Of a stretch of DNA of 5,917 nt, positions 1 to 5,467 are shown in pieces; the stretch's first letter is position 1; each line of letters opens with the position of its first letter. The position numbers were made by a program, and so were the translations under genes. Source of the DNA: an uncultured Rhodocyclaceae bacterium (GTDB lineage: Bacteria; Pseudomonadota; Gammaproteobacteria; Burkholderiales; Rhodocyclaceae); NCBI GenBank assembly GCA_903930805.1, contig CAIYZZ010000275.1, positions 1 to 5,917 of the forward strand, in the 5' to 3' direction. The notes beneath the pieces are model-generated. The model worked only from the letters and a program-made list of their open reading frames with translations. It was not told where the DNA came from and did no database searches.

Positions 1-39
1 GCCGATGAAGCCGATGCCGCTGCTGGCAAGAGCTTTCAT
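1..39 (-). CDS. N-terminal fragment of a probable NAD-binding SDR/epimerase-type protein (cut by window edge)
   Basis: Only the first 13 codons are inside the window; they read MKALASSGIGFIG. This resembles the start of extended short-chain dehydrogenases/nucleotide-sugar epimerases, which typically begin with a short beta strand followed by TGGxGFIG. The GFIG part is intact, but the first glycine of the usual GxxGxxG motif is replaced by serine (Ser7), so the assignment is tentative. The start lies 7 bases beyond the stop of the radical SAM gene, which favours translational coupling and membership of the same leftward operon. The Shine-Dalgarno is weak (GAG about 9 bases upstream). The function is inferred from the motif and from the sugar-gene neighbours; no catalytic residues are visible. 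Confidence 0.45.
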   Translation of the reverse strand, partial: MKALASSGIGFIG

Positions 40-46
40 CGGAGGC

Positions 47-1150
47 TCAAATAAAATTTACGTGCTCTATGGTACCGCGCACCAAAGCATCGAGATAGCG
101 ATTTACCTCGTCCATGCGGCAGTTTCGCCGGCATTCGCGGATGTCTAATTCGTTCTGCACGAAGGCAAGATTACGTTTGCGTGCCTCAGAAACCCAGATC
201 TCTGCAAAGGAAGCATCGTTGATATTGCCGAGAACAAAGCGCGGGTCGTCGAGATAGGCGCTGCAGGAGAAAACAGCACCGTTAGCCATGATATGTGCCC
301 AAGCGAACGGCGTAGCCAGGCACTTGGGGTAGCGTGTCTCCATCGTTTCTTCATACTTACTCATGGACTGGCCCCGGTAGATCACCTGGAATTGACCGTC
401 GGTTGTGCATGCAGCCAATTCGGCCTCAAGCGAAGCATAAGCAGCGTAATCGATATTTTCGTAAATACGGGTATGGCTGGAGCCATGCTGAGAATAGGGT
501 TTAACCACTAGATAGTCGAGGCCAATTTCCTGACAACGACGCGCCAAGGTTGGCATCTCATCGACATTTTCAGGAAGCAGCAGGGACTGAGCACCAATAA
601 CCGTCTTCAGGCCGTTCTTGCGCTTGGCCGCGACACAGGCGGAAAGGTTGTCCATAACTCGCTCGAAATCCCTTTCCGGAGCCCGATGCACTGCCGCATA
701 GGTCTTTGCGTTGCCAGCATTGATGGAAACCTTAATCCAAGTAGTGTGGGGTAGCGAGTTTTCAATGAAACGGGAAGTGATCGGGACCCCGTTGGTGGTA
801 AATGCAACGTCGATACCCGCTGCTACCGCAGCAGCGACGGCCTTGTCGATCCCCTTGTAGAGGAGAGGCTCGCCTTCGCCGGCAAACATGACACTCTTGA
901 CGCCTATCTGCCCCATGCTTGTGAGGGTAGCGATAAGGGTGGTTTCAGGTATGGAGCGTGTTTGGTAGCCGATGTAATCGACGGCACAGAATGTACAGCG
1001 ATGATTGCAGGCGCCAGTGGGAGAAATTTCCACGTATAGGGGCGGAATGTTTTTGCCGCTAGCCCAGTCGGCATGTCCATCAACGTAGTCGGAAACCCAG
1101 CGTGGGTGGTAGATTAACTTGTGTGATTCGATGCGGAAGCGATCGCTCAT
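47..1150 (-). CDS. Radical SAM protein with reduced SPASM/twitch C-terminal domain
   Basis: A 367-residue radical SAM enzyme. The CxxxCxxC motif that binds the SAM-cleaving 4Fe-4S cluster is Cys48, Cys52 and Cys55 (CNHRCTFC). The GGEP-like SAM amino-group motif is GEGEP at 91-95, and a TTNG segment follows at 118-121 in the barrel. The C-terminal part has Cys277, then Gly291-x4-Cys296, and Cys340-x3-Cys344. That is the opening of a SPASM pattern but with only four cysteines, as expected for a twitch-type domain holding one auxiliary 4Fe-4S cluster. Known relatives with such domains include BtrN (aminocyclitol dehydrogenase) and peptide-maturing enzymes. Beside an SDR and sugar-type methyltransferases, a sugar or nucleotide-sugar oxidation, epimerisation or rearrangement is the most natural guess. 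No precursor peptide is visible. The start ATG has AAGG 8 bases upstream. The gene follows a 162-base gap, so it may have its own promoter. Family call firm; substrate unknown. Confidence 0.9.
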   Translation of the reverse strand: MSDRFRIESHKLIYHPRWVSDYVDGHADWASGKNIPPLYVEISPTGACNHRCTFCAVDYIGYQTRSIPETTLIATLTSMGQIGVKSVMFAGEGEPLLYKGIDKAVAAAVAAGIDVAFTTNGVPITSRFIENSLPHTTWIKVSINAGNAKTYAAVHRAPERDFERVMDNLSACVAAKRKNGLKTVIGAQSLLLPENVDEMPTLARRCQEIGLDYLVVKPYSQHGSSHTRIYENIDYAAYASLEAELAACTTDGQFQVIYRGQSMSKYEETMETRYPKCLATPFAWAHIMANGAVFSCSAYLDDPRFVLGNINDASFAEIWVSEARKRNLAFVQNELDIRECRRNCRMDEVNRYLDALVRGTIEHVNFI

Positions 1151-1312
1151 AGTTGCTGCCTTAATGGGGTGTTTGCTGATTCTATGGAAGGGGGCTTGCC
1201 TGTTACGCCCATCGACTGTCTGAAGGATGGCCGAGGATTACGATTGGTTCGTCAATGTAGATTGGTTCGATGATAGCTGAAAGCCTATGACCAGCGTTGT
1301 TGTACGAGGTAC
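1151..1312. other. Intergenic gap within the sugar cluster, with a 10-bp direct repeat
   Basis: This 162-base non-coding stretch separates the epimerase stop from the radical SAM start; the other genes in the cluster are nearly contiguous. It holds two copies of GATTGGTTCG (1242-1251 and 1260-1269), 18 bases apart start to start. On the minus strand a TAGAAT-like -10 lies near the radical SAM gene, but without a good -35. No convincing hairpin terminator or RNA gene was seen. The gap could carry a weak internal promoter or be the scar of a lost gene; neither is shown by the sequence alone. Confidence 0.4.
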
Positions 1313-2377
1313 TCAGGTGCCGATCTTCAGGAATTCCCCAGTTTTTCTTATTGCATCGTGAAGATTTGTCCATGCATATAACCCTAACTCATGCTCCGCA
1401 GCGCTAGTATCTGGTACATATCGATGCCGAGTTGTTGTTACATGCGAGCCAGAAAACTTGACGCTTTTACCCGGTGCCACGATTTCCTGCACGATTCGTG
1501 CAACTTCGGCCAAAGTGGAGCCGTGGGGCGATCCAACGTTGTAGGCACGACCTGATTTTCCCCGGGATAGCAAGGCCAGAAGCCAGACGGCCAGATCCGC
1601 TGCGTAAAGAAAGCTGCGTACCTGCGCCCCATCTCCGTTTACGACAATACATTCGTTTTCCTGAGCGTCCCTTATAAATTGGCCAATGGCCAGGTGAGCT
1701 GGCAAGCCATGGCCTACAAAAGCAAAACATCGCGCCACCACCGGTTCAATGTCATGGGTCCGGGAGTAGGTGGCTCCGAGCATTTCCATGATTCGCTTGC
1801 CTTCCCCGTAGGCATTACGATAGTCCAAGGGGTCGCATGCCCCTGTGTAGTTTTCCTGGATGTGGTCGAGGGATTGGGGTTGTTCCCCATAGATTGCCCC
1901 TGAACTCAGCAGAAGAACTCGGCGAGTGCCACTGGCAACCGCATGATCCAGTACATGCCGTGTTCCCTCGATGATCGTATCGAGGAGTTCGGATGGCTGG
2001 GCTGCAGCTTCAGGAGATGTGTCCGTCGCACCGTGGATAAAAGCGTCGAAACTTTCCTTCGGAAAGCGATAGCTCCTGATATCCCCCTTTATCCATTTGA
2101 GCCAGGAAATATCGCGAAACTCGGGACATCGCGAGAGAAACATATCAGGATGTCGCGACAAGGCGCAGCCATGAATGTTGGCACCTTGTTGGTTCATGGT
2201 CTCTATGGCAAGTAATAGCCAATAACCCACAAAGCCCGTGGCTCCCGTGATGAAGATGCGCTTGTCAGCGAGTTCCGGCAGCGGGTACCGTTTTAACAGA
2301 GTCTTCAGGTCAGCAAGCCGTCTTGCCACTGCTTCATCCTGTTGGGCCTGAGCAATATCGGCGAGTGAGAGTCTCAT
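1313..2377 (-). CDS. NAD-dependent epimerase/dehydratase (extended SDR family, nucleotide-sugar type)
   Basis: A 354-residue extended SDR enzyme that probably acts on a nucleotide-activated sugar in the cytoplasm. Numbering from the ATG at 2377, the NAD-binding GxxGxxG is GATGFVG at 45-51. The catalytic serine region is SSG at 158-160, and the YxxxK pair is Tyr190/Lys194 (YGEGK). The conserved RSFLYAADLA segment near 254-263 matches the substrate-side R-x-F-x-Y-x-x-D motif of epimerases and 4,6-dehydratases. About 40 charged, probably helical residues precede the Rossmann fold, more than usual. A TTG one codon upstream (2380) is an alternative start; the ATG was preferred because it gives a TGATG one-base overlap with the methyltransferase stop, a common coupling arrangement. 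The protein could be a 4-epimerase, 4,6-dehydratase, decarboxylase or 4-ketoreductase; motifs do not separate these. Family call firm, reaction open. Confidence 0.88.
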   Translation of the reverse strand: MRLSLADIAQAQQDEAVARRLADLKTLLKRYPLPELADKRIFITGATGFVGYWLLLAIETMNQQGANIHGCALSRHPDMFLSRCPEFRDISWLKWIKGDIRSYRFPKESFDAFIHGATDTSPEAAAQPSELLDTIIEGTRHVLDHAVASGTRRVLLLSSGAIYGEQPQSLDHIQENYTGACDPLDYRNAYGEGKRIMEMLGATYSRTHDIEPVVARCFAFVGHGLPAHLAIGQFIRDAQENECIVVNGDGAQVRSFLYAADLAVWLLALLSRGKSGRAYNVGSPHGSTLAEVARIVQEIVAPGKSVKFSGSHVTTTRHRYVPDTSAAEHELGLYAWTNLHDAIRKTGEFLKIGT

Positions 2378-3531
2378 CAATACATCCGAATCACTTGATT
2401 GGGTATTCCACTATCCTTGAGTCCCTTGGCAATAGCCTCCTGAGCGCGATAACTGGAGATCAGGATGGGGCAGTCAGGATGGCGATTGAGCCAGTCTGGC
2501 GAGGCAATTGGATACTCGGCAAGATATTTACCTTGGAGATTCAGGTTGCTATCGACAATGCCTCTTAGCTTTGCCTGTGGATCAAGGCGGTGCAACTGGG
2601 GAATCAGTCGTGCAGTGTGGCTTCCTGCACCATAAATGAAAAAGTCGCTCTGTATCGTTTTTGCGATTTTCGCCAAGGCTGCATTCCAGGCGACGGTCGA
2701 TTTCTCGATATAACTTTCTATCTGAGGGGCGGAGTCATCGATTCTCAGCGCTTGACCACTGCCGCGCCCGAAGAGAGCAAAAAGACTATCGCTGGCACCA
2801 TCCAAGGGGGTTCTATCGAAGGCTAGCTCGCCGTAACCCAGGTTACTCATGAAATTTGCAAGGGAGATCCTGCTGAAGTATTGGATATGTTCCAGGGAGA
2901 ATTCTCCGAAAGGTTCGCTGTCTTGACTACGGAATTGCTCGAGGGCTGGGACTTCCACAAGAACTTTGGCAGTGGGGGGTAATTTCCCTAACAATGCTGC
3001 CATGTCCAGGCGCAGGTTCGGCAAGTGTTCGAGAACGCCAGTCAGGCAAAGAAGGTTCAGGTTAGCAAGTGGCAAGTTGCTCGGGGCGTCCTGAATGCCG
3101 CCTTGGTAAATCTTTGCTATGCCTAGGGCTGTTGCAGCTTGGGGCGCAGGATCCAGGCCATGCAACGCCGAGAAACCCGAGTGATGAAAATGGGCTAGGA
3201 GGGTGCCGTTGCCGCAACCGATATCAGCGATGACTGCATTTCGGGTAAGAAAAGGCCGACAAATATTTAAGGTATGAGTGGCCCGTTGCTGCTCGAGGCT
3301 GGAGGGTACGGTTGCAGGTAGATCGTATTTTGACAATCGCCTGTAGTACTGGCTGTAAGTGTCGGGTGAGGGCAGATTTGAAGCAAAGTGAAAACCGCAA
3401 TTGTCGCAGCGACTGACTACGTAACTCATGTCGAGGCCATCGATGGTCGCCATGGTGTTGGTGTAGAGCGCCTTGGCCTGGCTAGTCGCACAGACCGGGC
3501 AGTGGCGATGCCAAGAGCTGACCGAGTTCAT
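2377..3531 (-). CDS. Zinc-finger class I SAM methyltransferase with C-terminal Rossmann-like domain (sugar C-methyltransferase type)
   Basis: A 384-residue three-part protein. The N-terminus has paired CxxC motifs (Cys11/Cys14 and Cys42/Cys45), as in the zinc-binding domain of the sugar C-methyltransferase family. The SAM domain follows, with motif I DIGCGNG at 103-109 and VLEHL at 166-170. The C-terminal third carries YGAG (300-303) and a later PILISSYR stretch, matching the Rossmann-like C-terminal domain of TylCIII/NovU/TcaB9-type enzymes that methylate C3 of dTDP-4-keto-deoxysugars. A segment with Glu214-His215 aligns by eye with the YxEH active-site region of that family, but the position of the tyrosine is serine (Ser212), so chemistry may differ. 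It starts 2 bases after the upstream methyltransferase stop, with GTGGA as probable ribosome site. It may methylate a sugar carbon or a different sugar position. Confidence 0.85.
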   Translation of the reverse strand: MNSVSSWHRHCPVCATSQAKALYTNTMATIDGLDMSYVVSRCDNCGFHFASNLPSPDTYSQYYRRLSKYDLPATVPSSLEQQRATHTLNICRPFLTRNAVIADIGCGNGTLLAHFHHSGFSALHGLDPAPQAATALGIAKIYQGGIQDAPSNLPLANLNLLCLTGVLEHLPNLRLDMAALLGKLPPTAKVLVEVPALEQFRSQDSEPFGEFSLEHIQYFSRISLANFMSNLGYGELAFDRTPLDGASDSLFALFGRGSGQALRIDDSAPQIESYIEKSTVAWNAALAKIAKTIQSDFFIYGAGSHTARLIPQLHRLDPQAKLRGIVDSNLNLQGKYLAEYPIASPDWLNRHPDCPILISSYRAQEAIAKGLKDSGIPNQVIRMY

Positions 3532-3533
3532 TC

Positions 3534-4568
3534 TTATTCCACTAGCCCGAAAATATCTTCTAGCCCAACGATCTGTTCTATGGATATACCTTGTTGTATC
3601 AACAGATTAGTGATCTCACGCCTGTGGCGGGTGGTGGAAATCAATATGGGTAGTCCGCGCAGAGAGGCGGGGTCGTAAGCCGTGATTTCCAGGCCAGCCA
3701 ATCGTTGCCCGCGCCGAGCAGTGTTCGTATCGCAGAGTGCGGCGATATTCAGCCAAGGCGACAAGGGGGCCACGTAGGTCATGAAGTCACCGCCTGCGCC
3801 ATAAACGACAAAGTTTTCTCCAAGCTTCGTGGCAAAACGCATCAGCAGTTTTTCCCTGCGAACGGATGTTTGCTGCTTGGGGGCAGCAAGCAGCCGAAGG
3901 CTGTCCGTATAAACAGGTGATTCGAAATGGCTGTTGGTCAGCGTAATCGTGTCAAACCCGGCCCTCCAAACAAGCAAGGACAGCGACGCGGGCGTGAACT
4001 GGTGAGCATGTTCGGGGTTGCCGTCATTTTCCAGTAATGAATGTCCTGCACCATTGGGCGTTTCGAGCAGAAGTCGTCCAGTTGGCTTGAGTAAATGGTT
4101 CCATTCGACTAGTTCTGATTCTGCATTTGCCAAGTGCTCAAGAACGTGAAAGGCAAGGATCAGATCAAACGCGGCAGTGAATTGTTGTGAGTCGATTGCT
4201 TGTACTACGTGGTCCAGACGGCTTCTAGCTGCCTTTGCATCGGCCGATACCTCAAGGCCGGTATAGTGAACCGCCGCTTCCCGTTTTACCCGTTCCCCCA
4301 GCAATCCTTCGGCACAACCGATTTCCAGTATTCGTATGCCGTTCCTGAGGAGCGGATCTATTGATGTCATGCGATCAATGATCTTGCGCTCAATATCGCC
4401 AGCAGGTAATTCATTTCTGCCTTGCTGCGTCTCATAGTGACTGAGGGGGTGCGCCCGCCTCCAACGATGTCCGCAGACGGCGCAGGCATGATCAGCATTT
4501 TCCATGAGAGATATGCGATCTCCGAGACAACAGGGGCAGGAGCCAACATCGTGGGCGCTGTAGGACAT
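3534..4568 (-). CDS. Second zinc-finger class I SAM methyltransferase with C-terminal Rossmann-like domain
   Basis: A 344-residue protein with the same three-part plan as its downstream neighbour. It has CxxC pairs at Cys11/Cys14 and Cys29/Cys32, SAM motif I LEIGCAEG at 81-88, VLEHL at 142-146, and a C-terminal YGAGG (256-260) with PILISTTRHRREI near 307-319. The frame stays open 20 codons further upstream. The ATG at 4568 was chosen because AGGAG (4574-4578) lies 5 bases before it and the cysteine-rich domain begins at once. The E-H active-site segment of sugar C-methyltransferases is replaced by PEHAHQFTPASL (185-196), which is more like ordinary methyltransferases, so target atom and substrate are open. 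It is the first gene of the leftward operon. The two methyltransferases are divergent paralogues, probably acting in one pathway on different positions or substrates. Confidence 0.82.
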   Translation of the reverse strand: MSYSAHDVGSCPCCLGDRISLMENADHACAVCGHRWRRAHPLSHYETQQGRNELPAGDIERKIIDRMTSIDPLLRNGIRILEIGCAEGLLGERVKREAAVHYTGLEVSADAKAARSRLDHVVQAIDSQQFTAAFDLILAFHVLEHLANAESELVEWNHLLKPTGRLLLETPNGAGHSLLENDGNPEHAHQFTPASLSLLVWRAGFDTITLTNSHFESPVYTDSLRLLAAPKQQTSVRREKLLMRFATKLGENFVVYGAGGDFMTYVAPLSPWLNIAALCDTNTARRGQRLAGLEITAYDPASLRGLPILISTTRHRREITNLLIQQGISIEQIVGLEDIFGLVE

Positions 4569-4573
4569 GGCGA

Positions 4574-4578
4574 CTCCT
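4574..4578 (-). promoter_or_regulatory. Shine-Dalgarno site deciding the start of the first methyltransferase gene
   Basis: AGGAG on the minus strand, 5 bases before the ATG at 4568. It fixes that ATG as the start rather than the upstream in-frame codon at 4628, which has no comparable site and would add an unrelated 20-residue leader. Confidence 0.7.
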
Positions 4579-4596
4579 AATGAAAACGTTAAAGTT

Positions 4597-4632
4597 ATTG
4601 TACTTGTAGATGTAAGCCGTGCTTGCAAGCAA
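4597..4632 (-). promoter_or_regulatory. Possible weak promoter of the leftward sugar operon, overlapping a 12-bp palindrome
   Basis: On the minus strand, TTGCTT (4627-4632) lies 18 bases from TACAAG (4603-4608), and a better -10 hexamer TACAAT lies just after (4597-4602) but at a poorer distance. The perfect 12-bp palindrome TGCTTGCAAGCA (4620-4631) overlaps the -35 side and could bind a regulator. The position, about 30 bases before the first gene of the operon, is right for a promoter, but the hexamers are far from consensus. Confidence 0.3.
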
Positions 4633-4749
4633 CGGCATACGCAGTGGCTGCCTCACAATGCTGCCGCTTACCAATCGCGATCTGATGCCGGTTCGATGGC
4701 TCAACGTGTCATTCCTGGTCTTATCCTGGCCCCGGGGGGGGCGCTGTGG
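4633..4749. other. Non-coding spacer between the sugar operon and the toxin-antitoxin patch
   Basis: No credible gene or RNA was seen here. It contains a short repeated CCTGG word (in the stretch near 4713-4730) and a C4G8 tract with eight consecutive G at 4734-4741, right beside the hepT relic. Open frames passing through it carry no recognisable protein sequence. It is probably a junction region made of old rearrangement debris. Confidence 0.4.
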
Positions 4750-4803
4750 AAGGTGCTGTTCGATGTTGTGGTTCACCTCGCCAATTATCTTGAAATTCCG
4801 GAT
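4750..4803 (-). pseudogene. hepT relic: 18-codon fragment of a HepT-family toxin gene
   Basis: Read on the minus strand this gives IRNFKIIGEVNHNIEQHL, matching residues 45-62 of the intact HepT farther right (IRNFEIIGEASHNIEQHH). By direct comparison with 5671-5724, 47 of 54 bases agree, without gaps; three changed codons are silent and four alter the residue. The similarity stops abruptly at both ends: upstream at the -35 box of the ccd promoter, downstream near the G8 tract. The R-x4-H-x-Y catalytic motif lies outside the fragment, so it cannot be an active toxin. It is either the remains of a second mntA-hepT module or a copy of a related one cut by the arrival of ccdAB. Confidence 0.7.
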
Positions 4804-4831
4804 TGACCCAGTGCGCATTGATACGTATGAT
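4803..4831 (+). promoter_or_regulatory. Strong promoter of the ccdAB operon
   Basis: TTGACC (4803-4808) and TATGAT (4826-4831) are separated by exactly 17 bases, close to the sigma70 consensus in both boxes and spacing. Transcription would begin near 4838, giving a leader of about 25 bases before ccdA. The -35 box begins on the last base of the hepT relic. Confidence 0.72.
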
Positions 4832-4840
4832 CATGCGCAT
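4812..4840. promoter_or_regulatory. Candidate CcdA/CcdB operator: nested palindromes over the ccd -10 box
   Basis: An inverted repeat TGCGCAT (4812-4818) / ATGCGCA (4833-4839) encloses two shorter palindromes, ATACGTAT (4821-4828) and TGATCA (4828-4833); ATGCGCAT (4833-4840) is itself symmetric. The group covers the spacer, the -10 and the likely start of transcription. CcdA is a ribbon-helix-helix type repressor that autoregulates its operon with CcdB, so this is where an operator is expected. Assignment is by position and symmetry only. Confidence 0.5.
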
Positions 4841-4862
4841 ACTTTATGGTAGGAGTTACCCC

Positions 4863-5114
4863 ATGCCGACTACTCACGATTACATCGCCAGAAAAGGCCG
4901 CCTGTCGTTATCGATCAGCCAGGAGCTTCTGGATCGACTGGAACCTTACAAGCAGAAGATAAATCTCTCCGCGCAAGCCGAGCAATTGTTTGGCCGCATG
5001 CTCGATGAACTCGAAAACCGTGCCTGGGCGGAACGTAACGCCCAGGCGCTGGTCGCTCATGGTCGAGACATTGCCTCCACCGGACTGGCGGGTGCCGAAT
5101 TTGACCGGATCTGA
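4863..5114 (+). CDS. ccdA: CcdA-family antitoxin
   Basis: An 83-residue protein of the CcdA type, which binds and neutralises the CcdB gyrase poison and represses its own promoter. The N-terminal RKGRLSLSISQELLDRLEPYK stretch (from about residue 10) has the alternating strand then helix of a ribbon-helix-helix DNA-binding domain. The C-terminal part, with ENRAWAERNAQALVAH (about 51-66) and a loose acidic tail, fits the disordered toxin-binding arm, where a WxxxN-type segment is typical. The ATG at 4863 was chosen for AGGAG at 4851-4855, 7 bases upstream; earlier in-frame ATG codons lie within the promoter. It is slightly longer than F-plasmid CcdA (72 residues). The next gene, ccdB, starts 3 bases after its stop. 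Confidence 0.85.
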   Translation: MPTTHDYIARKGRLSLSISQELLDRLEPYKQKINLSAQAEQLFGRMLDELENRAWAERNAQALVAHGRDIASTGLAGAEFDRI

Positions 5115-5117
5115 GGT

Positions 5118-5429
5118 TTGGCGCAATTTCAAATTTTTTCCAATCCGGGAATGAAGAAGGCGGAGATCCCGTATCTCGTTGCCGTGCAGAATGACCACAT
5201 TGCAAGTCGTACTGGGGCTACCGTGGTTATTCCCTTGCGCGCCCAAGCGCAACCGGTCGACGTCTTGGCACCTCTGGTCGATGTTCCAGGTCAAGGACAG
5301 TTCGTGTTGTCCACCGACGAAATATTTGCCATTGACAGCGCCCGGCTGAAACAGCCTGTTGGCAGGTTGAGCGCCACCGATCGTGCCAAGATTCGCCCTG
5401 CCGTGGATAAGATGCTCGGGGAATATTGA
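5118..5429 (+). CDS. ccdB: CcdB-family toxin (DNA gyrase poison)
   Basis: A 103-residue protein matching CcdB in length and pattern. It has the N-terminal MAQFQIFSNPG strand, the VQNDHI segment (23-28) equivalent to VQSDII in F-plasmid CcdB, VVIPL (36-40), and a C-terminal helix (about 85-100) ending in Gly-Glu-Tyr. CcdB traps gyrase A-DNA complexes. The F-plasmid toxin depends on its last three residues Trp-Gly-Ile; here the tail has no Trp, as in some chromosomal homologues, so activity against gyrase is probable but unproven. The start is TTG, 3 bases after the ccdA stop. A GAGG overlaps the junction too closely to serve normally, so translation is likely coupled to ccdA, which would keep toxin below antitoxin. 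No frameshift or stop is seen. Confidence 0.87.
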   Translation: MAQFQIFSNPGMKKAEIPYLVAVQNDHIASRTGATVVIPLRAQAQPVDVLAPLVDVPGQGQFVLSTDEIFAIDSARLKQPVGRLSATDRAKIRPAVDKMLGEY

Positions 5430-5430
5430 T

Positions 5431-5467
5431 GGGCTGTATGCCGACGGGCAGGCCGTCGGATCAGCCC
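5431..5467. terminator. Two-part GC-rich hairpin between convergent ccdB and hepT, candidate bidirectional terminator
   Basis: The outer stem GGGCTG (5431-5436) / CAGCCC (5462-5467) and the inner perfect 7-bp stem CCGACGG (5441-5447) / CCGTCGG (5453-5459) enclose a 5-base loop, with small unequal bulges between the stems. It begins 1 base after the ccdB stop and overlaps the hepT stop. Neither side has a good run of T, so intrinsic termination may be weak. Confidence 0.5.

Noticed and set aside
1203..1375. Minus-strand open frame continuing past the epimerase stop in another frame, reading ...SAIIEPIYIDEPIVILGHP... to a TAA at 1203.
   Set aside because: It has no credible start codon or ribosome site, overlaps the epimerase end out of frame, and its repeated EPI words simply reflect the 10-bp direct repeat. 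The epimerase itself ends normally.
4734..4741. Run of eight G after CCCC, considered as a phase-variation tract or sequencing artefact.
   Set aside because: It lies outside any intact gene, so slippage would have no coding effect; it may only mark an old junction.
4492..4818. 108-codon minus-strand frame covering the hepT relic and running into the methyltransferase start region.
   Set aside because: Only 18 codons match HepT; the rest is unrelated and overlaps a real gene out of frame. Treated as a relic, not a gene.
4803..4862. Extended ccdA start giving 20 more residues.
   Set aside because: The extension lies within the promoter and leader; the ATG at 4863 has a well-spaced AGGAG.
4569..5460. 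Possible integron cassette or insertion sequence carrying ccdAB.
   Set aside because: No attC-like site, transposase, terminal inverted repeat or target duplication was seen around ccdAB.
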